64,000 nt of DNA from Pseudorasbora parva (taxonomy: Eukaryota > Chordata > Actinopteri > Cypriniformes > Gobionidae): contig NC_090183.1 in NCBI RefSeq assembly GCF_024679245.1, positions 26,397,809 to 26,461,808 on the forward strand, read 5' to 3'. The notes beneath the pieces are model-generated. The model saw nothing but the letters and a program-made list of their open reading frames with translations, was not told the origin of the DNA and did no database searches. Below are positions 1 through 12,560 of this stretch, piece after piece; position 1 is the stretch's first letter, and each line of letters opens with the position of its first letter. The translations under genes were made by a program, and so were the position numbers.

Positions 1-463
1 GTGGACTTACAATGGCTGCCGCGTGTGCATGTCCATTAAGTCCACGAGACCTTAGTGTGTCCCATTTGTCATTTTAGATCTCAGAAGGGCGCTCACAAGC
101 ACCCCTTTGAAGTCGATATGCGCCCTTGATGCGCACTTCTGCTGAGCCTGCACTGACTTCTTCCCGACAGTCAAAGCGGCGTTACTCATGAAAGTGTGGA
201 CTCGTAGGAAGGCCACAAGGGTTTAGGTAGCCATTTGGGACAGGACCTCAAGGATGTTCAGTGTAAACAGGTTGCACCTGAGTTCAATTTTGAGTGTCAT
301 GGCAAAGGCTGTGAATACTTATAAAGGCAATTCTAACTTCTTTCACATTGTCATTATGGGGTAGCCAGAATTTTTAGGGAAATAATGAAGTGAATCAATT
401 TTGGAATAAGGAAGAAACATAACGTGGACAAAGTGAAGCGCTGTGAACAATTTCTGGATAGAC

Positions 464-528
<65 letters not shown>

Positions 529-533
529 TAGAC

Positions 534-625
<92 letters not shown>

Positions 626-1262
626 GCATAAGCCTGCATCAAATAAAATGTGCAAAAATAAAAATAAAAAGTCTAAAAACTTTGTGAATGCAACATTTAT
701 TGATTATCTTGTTCAAATTTCTAGCTCTCTGAACACTAGCTCATCTAGATGGGCGGACCATCAAAACCACAACAGTGCCGGTTATCTCCGCCTTAACGGA
801 GTGCTTTTCCATAGAAGGAGTCTTCAAGCGTGCAGCCCATCCAAACAGACCGAAGACAGCACTGCCTCACTACCGCTGACAGCAGTTTAATCTTCCCTTC
901 CCGGACTGCTGCTTATCAATCTGCTGAGAGAACAATAGCACACGAGCTTTTATAAAAAACAGTTTTTTTAAAGGTATTTGAGACTCTCTGAGGATTTATT
1001 GATTTACAAGAAACAGCGATGATGATCCATCTCTGATTATCTGCTCTTTTAGACGCTTTTCTCAGGTTCATGTTCGTTCCAAGAGACGGTGAGCGAGTCT
1101 ATTTTAAAATAGAAAAACGCGAGTTTTCATCTTTTATCCAGACCGTGTAAGGAGCCATCAGACTTTGGAAAGAGAGGAGGGTGGAGAAGAAACGCTTCCA
1201 TACACGGTGATAAAGGTGGAGGTTGTCAGCTGATTGTAAATTGATCTCCACTCATGAAGGGC
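1..1262. other. bok upstream region and 5' flank
   Basis: No gene is recognised in positions 1-456. Bases 1-45 form an imperfect hairpin closed by GTGGACTT/AAGTCCAC, probably the edge of an inverted-repeat element. After the tetranucleotide array, 626-1262 is the likely promoter/5' UTR of bok: it has no long frame and ends in an ATG context used for translation. No TATA box or clear transcription start was identified. Confidence 0.4.
457..625. repeat. (GACA)n-(GATA)n compound microsatellite
   Basis: About 170 bp of near-perfect tetranucleotide repeats, first GACA-type then GATA-type, upstream of bok. It produces spurious open frames rich in Leu-Ser-Ile-Tyr on the minus strand. Confidence 0.98.
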
Positions 1263-1638
1263 ATGGAGATGTTGCGCCGCTCCTCAGTGTTTGCGGCTGA
1301 AGTCATGGAGGTGTTTGATCGCTCTCCCACGGATAAGGAGTTAGTGTCGCAGTCTAAAGTGTTGTGCAGGGATTACATTCACTCCAGGCTCCACCGGGCT
1401 GGAATCGGATGGTCTAAACCAGAGCACGGGTCCGGAACACTGGCTGAGGTGTCTTCAGTCCTGCTGTGGTTGGGTAAGACATCTGACGTTTTACTCGTGT
1501 AGAGTAATGTTATTGAACATGACATGGTGTTACATGTAGCCTACTGTGGTGTAGTGCATAGCCTGATGAATAGTAGCCTATTTAGATACTAGCTATATAA
1601 TACTGAAGTAGTTGTGTATTTATATTATATGGTGTTGG

Positions 1639-1694
<56 letters not shown>

Positions 1695-1708
1695 ATAAAT
1701 AGGCCTAT

Positions 1709-1787
<79 letters not shown>

Positions 1788-1792
1788 GTCAC

Positions 1793-1835
<43 letters not shown>

Positions 1836-1836
1836 T

Positions 1837-1868
<32 letters not shown>

Positions 1869-4800
1869 GTATGTATATATATAATATATCCATAAATGGC
1901 CCATCCAAAGATGTTCTATGAACTTTCAAAAATGAAAATAAACGTGTTTCTGCAGCTTCCTCCAAACCATACAATTGCATAATATTTTACAACACACTTA
2001 TAAGGTTTGTCTGTCTCACCCTTTGAAAAGTACTTTGCCTTTTGTACCATGCTGAATGTGTTTCCTCCTTTCATGTCGTTGGACATTCTGAGCTCTTTCA
2101 CAAGATAGAATGTAAAGCCTATCGATAACATTTAATCTCACATCATTATGTTTATCAGACACACTATAAGCACCATATACCATGACTGTCATCTGAGTAA
2201 CACTCTCAATAGTCACTGTTTTGTAACAACCCGTTTCCTCCTAAAAGGGTAAAGCACAAGAAGAATTTTAATTTGAGACAACTGTGTAAATGGGGAGGCT
2301 GCTTTTTATGGACAAAGCATGAAAACATGCAGATCATTATCACAAGGCATATTGAGGGTTCCCCACCCACACTTAACCTTAACCCTGTATTGTCCTGAAA
2401 AAAATCCTTCAAATTGTGATAAGCCCTGTACTTGCATACACCTTTCACCCAACTCGATTGCTTGCATTAAGACGGGTGATTCACGAGAGCGAGTCATAAC
2501 ACTCTTAAAAATAAAACTTGCCAGAGGGGGTTTTCCTAGTGATAGAAAAACCTTTTGTAAAATGGAAAGTTTCCATGAATGTTTAATGTTCTTCAAGGAA
2601 CCATCAATGTCAATAAAGAACCTTTTTTTAAGAGTGCAGCTTAGCACATAGCTGAAGACTTATTTAACAGACAATTTTACCACCAGGACATTGCAGTATA
2701 ACAATGTTACATTCCTCTATTAGGCTACTAATGTGAAAGAATGATGATAGTATAATGGTATTAATAGCAGGTTTTCGGTTAGATTGCAGTTCTTTTGCAT
2801 TGTCATTGTGTCAAGCCTATCCGAATGAATGATTTTATTCTGTAAGACTCAAGACTGCTTCTTCCTGTGACGAGTTTGAGAAAAGGAAAGAAAACACATT
2901 TGTCTCTCTGTCTCCTAGGCGACGAGCTGGAGTACTTGCGACCCAACGTTTACCGCAATGTAGCGCGGCAGCTCAACATCACAATTGCCTCTGAGAGTAT
3001 AGTCTCTGATGCCTTTTTGGCCGTTGCTGCAGAAATCTTCTCTACAGGTTGGTCAGTGTCTTCCTTGCTTTTTAATATACATATAGTATGGAAAACAGTT
3101 TATAGGCTGTAGATAAACTTATTGGTGCATCTGGTTCCAGAGATGTTGTCCATCCTGCCAGTTAAGCATTAGCAAATACTCACACTTAAAACCAGTATAA
3201 ATTAATCTGAAAACCAATAAAACCAAGTTTATATGATATATATATTATGTTCTGTTTTTCTTAAAGTGTTAATTTACCCAAAAATGAAAATTCTGACATT
3301 AATTACCCTCATGTCATTCCAAATCCATCAGGCTTTCATTCATCTTCAGAACACCAATTAACAGTTTTTTGATTAAATCCGAGAGCTCTCTGACCCTCCA
3401 TAGACAGCAGTGTAATTAACACTTTCAAAGTCCAAAAAGGTAGTAAAGACATCAAGTCCGTGTGACTCCAGTGGTTCAATCTTAATGTTGTGAAGGGTCG
3501 AGAATACTTTTTGTGCGCAAAAAACAAACAGAAATAAAAAAAAATTTCAGCAATTACTTCACATTTGTGTCTGTCTCTGGGCCTTGAAAGTGTTAAAGGT
3601 CCCATGGCATGACATTTTTATTTTATGAGGTTTTTCAACATTAATATGAGTTCCCCTAGCCTAAATGTTGTCCCCAAGTCGCTAGAAATTTTGATCAGTG
3701 TAAAACGAGTTCTGGCTGTCTTTCTCTGCCTTTGAGAAAATGAGAGCTCAGACGAGCTGATCTTGAATTCTCCTGTTATGACGTCATACCAGGAAAGGTT
3801 ACCGCCCCTTCCTCTCCTTTGCCCGCCCAGAGAATTAGTAGAGAAAGGAGTCAGTTTATTAGTGGATGTCAGCAGCACAGGCTTTACCATACGGATTCAA
3901 CAGTACCACCACAAACAGTGAGTAACAGTGTTCATTAATGCCTGATCTGGGATCAGTGAGTTCTGATGTGTAACTAATCATTCAAGTTCACACAGACTTT
4001 TTTTCTAAGTCGTTTAAAACTTAGTCCTGCAGCTGGCCGTCTTGATGCATCAGTGAATCAAGCCAGTGACTAAAACCATCAACTTCACGTCATTTTTGTT
4101 TGTAGCATGAAACAAATATGTTATTTAAATGATTAAACTAGAGAGAGCATTCAAAAAAATCTTTTTTTTATGTTCGGATAGGTCAATCACCCGTTTGAAT
4201 GACGCTGCTCTAGTAATTATGCTCAACAGAAGCTCTTACTGTATTCATGTCGATGTCGTGTTTGTAGCTGTGGTGAAAGCATTTTGTGAGAGAAATAACG
4301 TTGCAAAGTTAACTCGTGTTTATTCAGAGCTCTCAGATACAAACAAAATAAACTTGCGCTCTCAAAAAGTTGGTACAATAACACTTCCTCAGCAATCTTT
4401 CCCCAGCTCCCTCTCTGTCTCTCTCTCCACTGGCAGCGCTGCAGCTGCTCCAGCTCGTGCCTGACTAAACCACGCCCCCTCCGCACGTAATCTCATTTCA
4501 AATGCAAAGATGTCAGCCAACAGTGGGTGTTTTCACTGAGGCCTCACAGCAGACACGCCTCTTGAAACAGAGCATTCTAAACAGGGGGCTAGTATCAGTA
4601 TAGAAAAATGGCTTTTATTTCTAAATTATGACATTTTTTGATGTAAAAACCACACTAACAATATAAGTACACCCCAGGAAACATTATAAAACAATAAAAC
4701 AACCCATGCCATGGGACCTTTAATTTCATTGCTGTTTATGGGGAGGTCAGAGCTCTCTGAATTAATAAAAAATATCTTCATTTGTGTTCTGAAGATGAAT

Positions 4801-7800
4801 GAATGTCTTACGGGTTTGGAACAACATGAGGGTGAGTAAATAATGACAGAATTTTCGTTTTTGGTGAACTAACCCTTTAAATAAAAGAATGGTATAATGC
4901 ACATTATCTTCAGACCCTTAAAGGGATAGTTCACCCAAAAAAAACAATGAGACATTTCTTCTTTTATGCTCCACAGAAGAAAATCGTATAGGTTTGCAAC
5001 AACGTGAGGGTGAGTAAATGATGACAGAAATTTTATTTTTTGGGTGAACTATCTCTTTAAGTGATGTATACACGGATATACATTGTTTTTATTTATAAAT
5101 TATGTGTGTATATATATATGTGTGCACTAATATATATATATATATATAATAAAGAGAAGCAGGAATTTTTTATGGATTTTCTTTAAAGTAAACAGTGTCT
5201 GGGCACCTTTGAAGTTCTCATTCCCTTTCTGCATACTGTACTTCGCACACATAAGTGCAAAAATACTAATGGGATTCAGTTTAGTTTAAATGACTACAAC
5301 CCTTATTTGACCTCCCAGATTTAGAGTGTAGTAAATCATGGTCTTCTTTTTTCAACAAGGGCAGCTCTTAAGATCTGCTGTAACGTGTTCACCTCGTTTG
5401 TTCAGGGAAACATTCTTTGTGCTTTAATTATTAAAGCATAATTGTTTGTATCAGTCCCAAGTACAGAAAGATTCCTCACTGAACTCAACGTACTATACCC
5501 GGTGACACCCTCGCACCTCCTGTTTGCACACATACCTGTCCTCAAGCATGCCGCTGAGCTTGTGTAGTCATTGGTGTTTTTTTTAACCCTTTGAGTGACC
5601 TTTGGCCATTTTTCAGTCTTTAGACACTTTCTAAGACTATATCATATTGATAATGGTGCAATTTCCAAAATTATATTTTAATTAAACATATGATGTTAAC
5701 ATATGATGATATATATGTTATATACGGTATATATCATACATATATAGTAGATTTTAAATTCTAATTGGATTGGTTCTATCTACTTAACTGAATAAAAAAT
5801 ATAATTCTAAATAAAACACAAGACCAAATATCTGATTCTGTCAGGAGAATGACATCTTTTATCCTCAAATTAATCAAAATCATTAAAGCCAACTCTGTTT
5901 AGAAAGTGCAAACTTAAGGACTAGATTTGTCAAGAGTGGAATCTTTCATTAACTTGTTCTTTCAAATAAATGTTCAGTTTTATTAAATGGGGTCAAAGAG
6001 GTGATTGTTAGAATCTGCAACATTTGCAGAATTCCATAGTTACATAGTCACAACATGGATGCAAGTTTTTAATTTAATACAGGAAAATCCAGTTGTTGTT
6101 TTTTTTGGCAGGGATAGTCTTTCTACACAGACAGATGGTTGTATTATTGTGCGAAAGGAAGGGAAATGACCAGTATTTAGAATTTCAGTGTTCATACAAT
6201 ATTTCAATGTCTTTATTTGATTTGAAACAGCTTGTTGTAAAATGTGAAAAATGCTGTCTGAATTGTGAACTTGACATGTTAACATTCTTACAAGAGTCAG
6301 GAGGAAATTGTGGTGTTTTCTGTTTATCCTCAACTTCAAACCAGCTTTTATCTCTTTTATTCCTCAAAATGGTTTCCCTTTGCCTTTGTGTTTCATGGTA
6401 GACTCAGATTAGGTTCCTGGGAAATGTTTATGTCTGGCCATTTGATGTTCCCAGATGGGATTTTGGAGCTTTATTGCGTTTTGTTTAATTCCAGGGTGAA
6501 ATATTTGAAGTAGTATATCCAGGAGTCCATTTATCTATCAGGATGCCTATTGTTATATAATAGTAATAGTACAAAGACAAAGTGTTTTTTTCAATTCCAG
6601 ACTAGTGACCAATCTGACTCTGTATAATAAAAACAAACAAACACACAATTTATCAAGCTTACAAATGAGGCTAACGTGTTACAGCCACACACATTTTAGA
6701 GCTTGTTGGTATTATAGTTATTAGGTTACAGTCACAAGTGAAACAGATGAATTAGCTCTTCTGACAAACCAGCTGACAGCTTGTCTGGCTGCCGATACAG
6801 TTATACAACAATACTCCACCCCATTTTACAGTATGGTAATGTTCTGTAGAAATGAGGGAAATTAATTATATGTTGATAACTCACTTGGTTATTTACATTT
6901 ACACTTTTTTTATCCAAAGCGACTTACATTGCATTCAAGATACACATTTAAATTTTTTGTCAGTTCTTGCTTTCCCTGGGAATTGAACCCTTGACCTTGG
7001 CGCTGCTAGTGCCACACTATGTTTGAGCTACAGGAAAGCTGGTTATGATTTTCTGTCCCACTTTATATAAAGTGCCTTTATTTATCATTTAAATTACATT
7101 TATTTGAATGAATCATTTGGTACAATGCACTTATTTATGAACTTTTTTTCATTGTACTTATTAATAATTAATTTGGTAAAACTTAAAAAAACAGATGCAC
7201 TAATATGCATTAATTAATGCATAATTAATGCACAGATAATCAGGAGTTAATGTATGACTCATGAATAAATAAAGCATTTATTGATGATTACTGCATCAGC
7301 AACTAATTAACATTCTATATGATTAACAGATTGAGAAATATAAGAATTGCTATTAATTAAATATGACATTTTGTATTAATTCCCTAATAACATTATATTA
7401 ACTAATAATGTAAATCAACATGTCATAAACCACAATGGGTCAAAGCCATGCATTTCAATGTCCAGTTTTCTGGTTTAATTAATCGTTAGCTAACAATTTG
7501 CAAAGGTATCATAATGTTATGACTTGACTTGTTGAGGCACATGACTATTAACTAATTCAAAATTAATTAAAAACCCATAAGCACAATTACAAATTACTTA
7601 ACAATTAGTAAATAGGCATGTGCCTCAAAATTAATGAATTATTGCTCATTAGTGCACCTGTATTTTGAAGTGGTACCATTAATTTCAGTCATTACATCTA
7701 GAATTACACTGTTGACTCTTCCCTTACATTTGAACCCACCCTTAAACACAACCATGCCACCAAACCTGTCCCTTACTTTACCCCATCCCACCTCAATAGC

Positions 7801-10800
7801 AGCAGCAAAGTGTTTTGCAATACAACATGAACACTATTATTATAGTATACATAACAGTTCATGTTTTTTATGCAAGTACATAGTAATTAGACACCTAATA
7901 TAAAGCGTGACCTGATTTTCAAACACACTTCCACCAGCACAAATACATATAAGCTGTCATTTGTAATCAGTGATTTGCAGCTATAGTCTTGACTTATTCA
8001 TACCACATACGAATATAGGTAATAGGTTAAGTATGTGGAAATACTTTCAGTTTGATTATATCCATGGCAATCTCTGTTTCTCTATGTACAGGTGTAACAT
8101 GGGGGAAGATTGTGTCTCTGTATGCAGTGGCCGGAGCGCTAGCTGTGGACTGTGTTCGGCACGGGTGTCCTGCAATGGTGCACACCATTGTTGACTGCAT
8201 GGGCGAGTTTGTTCGTAAGAGCCTTGTGTCGTGGTTAAAGAGGAGAGGAGGCTGGGTAAGCAAAAAATCCATTAATTTAGTACAGTTAAAGGAACTGTAT
8301 GTAAGAAATGCATTTCAATTAATCATAAAATGGCCCTGATATGTCACTAGACCTTAAGAAATCATGTTCATTTCAAATACTTAGATCACTGACAATAGTA
8401 GCTGGCCGGGGTATTGCCATTTAAAAGTTGTTGTTGCAGCCCTCAACTGATGTTAATGTTGACATGTTGTGTTTTGGCCTGAAGCTCCACCCTCCACCTA
8501 TCTACCAATCACGAAGTCAGTAGTGTTTTGTCATCCGGGTTGCCAGCTCTGCTCTAGTTACCACATCTGCGGCTACAAACGTTCCTGCTGGATCCTGCAG
8601 CTTATCTGGCAACCTCGAGTCAGCGGGGAGGGGGAGAGGGGAGACACCTGCAGTACCAGTTTTGGCCAGAATCTTACATACACTTCCTTTAATTAGAAAA
8701 ATAATGTATTTATGCATTTAATCATGCCTCCTCCAGGGCAAAACATAGGGCCTGTTTACACCTGGTATAGGCATTTTGGTCGATCGAATTACAAGTGGAC
8801 AAGGGAGACATTTCCTTTTACTCCTGTCCTGACATCTTACGTCTTCAAACCAATCTTGGGTCTTCAGTCGACAAAGTTTAAATCCCGTCTGGCTAGCCTG
8901 CTTCCCATTAAGTGTTTACGCATTAGGCCAGTAGGTCTTTTGGACCCCATGAGTGTCTACAGTATGTAAACAATCCGGTCGGATGTGTTTTCGGCTAACT
9001 CTGGAAGTGGTCGAAAATAAACAAGCTAAAAAAAAACCTGTTTATACCGGTATTTAGCATTGTCCACTTGTGATCCAATCGACGAAAATGCATCTTAATA
9101 CCAGGTGTATAAATCGCCATACACAATACTTGACTAATTTGTGGCATTCAGCAGGTAATTTCCTAATATTTGCTGTCGTCCATCAAATGCGGCTCATGTT
9201 TATCAGACCGCTTTTTTGCATAAATGAAACTGGCCTTTTTCTCTTGGACTCGCTCTCTCATTTCTCATCTCGTGTGTGTTTGTGTGTGCTTGTTTTTGTT
9301 AAATATCAGGACACAAATGTGTATAATGACATGGGTATTACAAGGAGAAGGTGAAATATGAGGAAATTACCCATGTCCACATTTTTCAAATCATTATGTT
9401 TTAAATCATTAAAATCATTTTAATGATTTAAAACATTAAATCCGTTTTACGGTTTAAAAAACTATTACGCCACATTTCACAAAAACAAAAGTGTGTTTGT
9501 GTGCCTTTTCCCTTCCTCCATAGTTTCCAAAACTGTTTGGTTACCAATACTTGTCAAAAAATATCTTCTTGTAGTCAGCAGAACACAAAAAGTCATACAG
9601 ATTTGGAACAACACGAGGGTGAGTAAATGATGATAGAACTGTCATTTTGGGCACACTTTTCAGAGTTAATGAAAGTAACATTGTGCTGTCTGTTTATATA
9701 ACTGAGCCAAGGCCCTGAAAGAACACACACTGCCGTCTTTCCATCTTTGTCCAGTGTGTGTAGACAGAGTGTGCAGTGTTCATGCAGCTTTGGGTGGAAA
9801 TCTGATCAATCTCTCAGAAGACCAGCACAGTTCAGCGAACCTGTTGAATGAGGAGCTGTGCTGGTATGTGCGGCTGTTTTGGCAGGGCATGTCTGTGGTG
9901 TCTGTGCTCATTAGACTGTCTCTGTTCAGGCAGATTCAACATGGCACTGTGCCAGATTGATAACAAGCTGCCTACACTGACAGTAGGTCCACGTGGATCA
10001 AACTTGTTGGATATAGATGCTCAGTTGGATTGAGATCTGGGGAATTCGGATGCCAGGGCAATACCTTGAACTTGTCAATGTTCCTCAAACCATTCCTGAA
10101 CGATGTGTGCAGTGTGGCAGTGTGCATTATCCTGCTGAAAGAGGCCACTTCCCTCAGAGAACACCACTGTCATGAAGGTGTGTACCTGGTCTGCAACAAT
10201 GTTTAGGAAGGTGGTAAATGTCAGATTTACGTCCACATGCATGGCTAGATCTAAGGGTTTTCCAGCAGAACGCTTCCCACACTCCCGCCATCTTGTTGTC
10301 GTCGTCCCACAGTGCATACGGTGCCATCACTTCCCCAGGCAAACGGTGCGCACACACACGGCCGTCCACGTATTAAAAGAAAACGACTCATCGTACCAGG
10401 CGACCTTCTTTAACTCCTGCAAGGTCCAGTTCTGATGCTCACGTGCCCATTGTAGGTGCTTTCGACGGTGGACAGGGGCCATCATAGGCATTCTGGTCTG
10501 CGGCTAAACAGCCCCATACGCAGCAGAGTGTGATGCACTGTGTGTTGTGACACATTTGTGTGACTTGTGCCACAGTAGACCTTATGTTGGCTTGGACATG
10601 ACAGGATGACCTTTGTTCACCACTCATTCAAAAAAAAAAATCTACTTTAAAATGATTTCATGGTGTGTGATGAATGTAGAACATGATAATAATAATTAGA
10701 TGAGTGTAATGGTTGCTTCAGGCGAAATCATTCTCAACATTTTTAAGGTGTTCTTCTTGGGAGTGCCCTGATTTTTCAACTGTTGTTTTTGTAAGAGATG

Positions 10801-10987
10801 GGCACACCTACAGACTGAACTGAACCTGAAAACAAGGACTTTATCATCAGGAGCACTAAATGAAAGTATGTGTAAAGCAGAAGCCTGCTAGACCGTATTT
10901 TCCATTGTTGTTGATATATGTGGGCATTTGTGTCTACGTGCCACGTTGAGTGTTTTGCTCTGCAGGATTGGCCTGGGAGCTAAATGA

Positions 10988-11072
<85 letters not shown>

Positions 11073-12325
11073 TGCACAAAAACACCACTGAGTAAGATCT
11101 TTTATAATCAAAATCCCTAATTAAAGGATGTCCCCATCTCTCAGTACCTTTATTATCGCCTAAAAATAGTTCACAAGTTTGGGCTCAGTAAGAAGAATGA
11201 ATTTAAATAGAAATAATTAATGCAAGAATGCATTACATTGATCAAAGTGACCGTAATGTCATATATAATTTTAAAAATTAAAAGTTTAAAGGTATAATCT
11301 TAAAACATTCTATTTCATACTTTCAATTCATCAAAGAGTCCTGATAAAAGGTATCACAGTTTCCACAAAAAAATATTAAAGCAGCACAACCGTTTTCAAC
11401 ATTGAATATTATAAGAAATGTTTTTGGAGCAACAAATCAGAATATTAGAATGGTTTCTGAAGGATCATTTGACACTGAAGCCTGGAGTAATTATCCTGAA
11501 AATTCAGCATTCAATACATTTAAAATATATTAAAATAGAAAACAAATAGTATATTTAATTGTAATACTATTTAACAGTTATAGTGCTCTTCATCTTACTG
11601 TGTTTTTTTATTTTGATCAAATAAATGCAGCCTTAGTAAGCACGCAATATTATATTATCTTTCTTTTGATCTTAAATACGCTGAACTTGTATTATAGGGT
11701 TAGGGTTAAAAATGAAAATTCTGTCATTAATTACTCACGCTCATGTTGTTCGTTCATCTTCAGAACACGAATTAGGAGATTTTTTTTTAATTAAATCTGA
11801 GCGCTCCCTGAATCTTCCACAGAGCGCCTAAGACAGATATGAACCAATGAGATTCAGTCTCATGTGTTAGACAGCACGTTTGAGCTTCCACAAGAACCAT
11901 TCAGGTTTGTTCTGTTGCATCAAGCAGGTTTCGGCTATGGTTCTGTTTATGTATGCTAATCAATGTTAGTATGTGAATTAAAGCCTAAATAAAATCTGTT
12001 CAGTACAAAACTATTTTTGAAGCGTCAAAGTGGTAGTAACATATAGCTGTAAATTGAGAGTACAGAAAGCTCTCAGATTTCATCAAAAAATATCTTCATT
12101 TATGTTCCTGAATATGAATGAAAAATGAGGGTGGGTGAGCAATTAATGACAGGAATTTAATTTTTGGGTGAACTATCCCTTTAAGCTATATAAGATTTGG
12201 TCATCCCAGTGAAATATAATGTGTTTAGACTACTGAATGTTGGCTTTGGCCTAAAAGGCACATACTTGAGTACAAACTGCAGTTTCTTTTCCTTTTATTA
12301 TTGCCAGAGGAACTCAAAGAGAACT

Positions 12326-12356
<31 letters not shown>

Positions 12357-12560
12357 AAACAATCTTACACTATCTCTAAATATAAAAGTTATATTTCATA
12401 TTTATATCTAAATATTTTCTTTCCTCTCTTACAGGCGGACATCACTAAGTGTGTAGTCAATACAGATCCCAGTTTCCATTCTCATTGGTTGGTGGCAGCT
12501 GCCTGTGCCTGTGGTCACTATTTCAAGGCTGTGGTCTTCTACCTGCTGAGAGAAAAATGA
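1263..12560 (+). CDS. bok: Bcl-2-related ovarian killer (BOK), 4 coding exons, 209 aa
   Basis: Coding exons are 1263-1473, 2919-3047, 8092-8255 and 12435-12560, all with GT-AG borders and matching phases (1,1,0), giving 209 aa; mammalian BOK is about 212 aa. BOK is a pro-apoptotic multidomain Bcl-2 protein that permeabilises mitochondrial/ER membranes. Visible parts: N-terminus MEMLRRSSVFAAEVMEVF as in BOK, BH3 around residues 67-76 (LLWLGDELEY, split by intron 1), BH1 around residues 101-125 (containing GVTWGKIVSLYAVAGAL), BH2 around SWLKRRGGW, and a hydrophobic C-terminal segment (HWLVAAACACGHYFKAVVF) as membrane anchor. The start at 1263 was preferred over an in-frame ATG at 1254 because it matches the family N-terminus and has G at +4. 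A poly(A) signal AATAAA lies at 13417-13422. Zebrafish has two paralogues (boka, bokb); which one this is cannot be settled here. Identity is very sure. Confidence 0.95.
1640..1891. repeat. Compound (GT)n/(AT)n/(CA)n/(AT)n microsatellite
   Basis: Dinucleotide blocks alternate: GT (1640-1685), AT (1714-1742), CA (1745-1772), AT, CA (1795-1853), AT. Because GT and CA blocks are complementary, the tract can fold into long hairpins. It lies at the 5' end of bok intron 1. Confidence 0.97.
2500..2636. mobile_element. Short MITE with CACTCTTAAAAA terminal inverted repeats
   Basis: A 137-bp element in bok intron 1 starts CACTCTTAAAAATAAA and ends in the inverse TTTTTTTAAGAGTG. Internal inverted pieces (AAAAACCTTTTG and CAATAAAGAACC) fit a foldback structure. 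It is too short to code. The family is common in cyprinid DNA; no name is assigned. Confidence 0.75.
3265..4876. mobile_element. AGGGTTAGTTCACCC-type foldback element, interrupted by a second element
   Basis: Both ends are flanked by TTAA (3261-3264 and 4877-4880). The left end carries AATTTACCCAAAAATGAAAA and the right end its inverse (TTTTTGGTGAACTAACCCT), diverged copies of a family seen many times in this window. The inner arms also pair (CATTCATCTTCAGAACAC with the mirror at about 4785-4800). The middle is split by the 1.1-kb element at 3597-4719. Family resembles the fish Angel-type MITEs; that name is from memory. Confidence 0.8.
3597..4719. mobile_element. Nested 1.1-kb element with AGGTCCCATGGCATG ends
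   Basis: Terminal inverted repeats AGGTCCCATGGCATG (left) and CATGCCATGGGACCT (right) are perfect over 15 bp, with TTAA on both sides (3593-3596 and 4720-4723). It sits inside the foldback element 3265-4876, so it is the younger insertion. No intact transposase frame is present; it is non-autonomous. TTAA targets fit the piggyBac or Kolobok superfamilies; the AGG start favours Kolobok-like. Confidence 0.85.
4922..5056. mobile_element. Short AGGGATAGTTCACCC MITE with TTAA target
   Basis: A 135-bp element starting AGGGATAGTTCACCC and ending GGGTGAACTATCTCT, flanked by TTAA at 4918-4921 and 5057-5060. It lies only 41 bp from the end of the related composite element, still in bok intron 2. Confidence 0.85.
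5061..6890. other. bok intron 2, no recognised feature
   Basis: AT-rich intronic sequence with short (AT)n runs near 5105-5150 and imperfect TATATATG repeats near 5700-5745. Open frames at 6093-6401 on either strand show no recognisable protein and overlap each other, as expected by chance. Confidence 0.4.
6895..7037 (-). mobile_element. tRNA-derived SINE
   Basis: Read on the minus strand, the element has a tRNA-like head with a B-box match (GGTTCAATTCC) and an A-box-like TAGCTCAAACATAG. It is followed by the fish SINE/LINE tail motif AATGCAATGTAAGTCGCTTT and GGATAAAAAAAGTG. It cannot be an active tRNA gene because the acceptor stem is not maintained. It resembles cyprinid SINEs with an L2-type tail. 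Confidence 0.7.
7038..8091. other. bok intron 2, AT-rich palindromic stretch
   Basis: Repeated AATTAATGCATAATTAATGCA-like words (about 7200-7320) and many TTAATTAA words make local hairpins. The pattern looks like the centre of a decayed inverted-repeat element, but no clean ends were found. No gene is seen. Confidence 0.35.
8290..8688. mobile_element. 399-bp element with AGGAACTGTATGTAAGA ends
   Basis: Left end AGGAACTGTATGTAAGA and right end TCTTACATACACTTCCT pair at 16 of 17 positions, with TTAA at 8286-8289 and 8689-8692. It begins 30 bp after bok exon 3. The inside is GC-richer than the flanks and holds no long gene frame. Confidence 0.8.
8748..9118. mobile_element. MITE with TTTACACCTGGTAT inverted ends
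   Basis: The left side reads GGGCCTGTTTACACCTGGTA and the right side ends ATACCAGGTGTATAAATCGC; 12-13 bp pair strongly. A second pair of inverted pieces lies inside (GATCGAATTACAAGTGGACA near 8780 and TGTCCACTTGTGATCCAATC near 9061). Non-autonomous; exact ends and target duplication not fixed. Confidence 0.6.
9396..9436. repeat. Perfect 41-bp palindrome
   Basis: Two 20-bp arms (left arm ATGTTTTAAATCATTAAAAT) around a single central C are exact reverse complements. AT-rich, in bok intron 3. Probably a relic of a foldback element rather than a regulatory site. Confidence 0.9.
10036..10630 (-). pseudogene. Tc1-like transposase remnant (family 1)
   Basis: On the minus strand, fragments in different frames match Tc1/mariner transposase: a part with DGRVCAHRLPGEVMAPYALW, then VADQVHTFMTVVFSEGSG followed by the catalytic-core block FQQDNAHCHTA and EWFEEH. 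Frameshifts and stops break the frame, and the helix-turn-helix part is mostly degraded. No terminal inverted repeats were found, so the copy is truncated. It lies in bok intron 3. Confidence 0.85.
10992..11072. repeat. (CA)n(GA)n microsatellite
   Basis: About 67 bp of CA followed by 14 bp of GA in bok intron 3. Confidence 0.98.
11698..12178. mobile_element. Degenerate AGGGATAGTTCACCC-family foldback copy
   Basis: The right end GGGTGAACTATCCCT followed by TTAA (12179-12182) is intact. The left end is eroded but AAAATGAAAATTCTGTCATT and CTTCAGAACACGAATTAGGA remain in the expected order. It lies in bok intron 3. Confidence 0.65.

Noticed and set aside
1614..1904. 93-94 codon frames on both strands (Cys-Val, His-Thr, Ile-Tyr repeats)
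   Set aside because: Direct translation of dinucleotide microsatellites; the same applies at 343-655, 32977-33274, 33470-33717, 39766-40129, 40714-40974 and 49672-49979.
6895..7037. tRNA gene on the minus strand
   Set aside because: Only the B box and part of the A box are preserved and the unit runs into a SINE tail; no clover-leaf acceptor stem.
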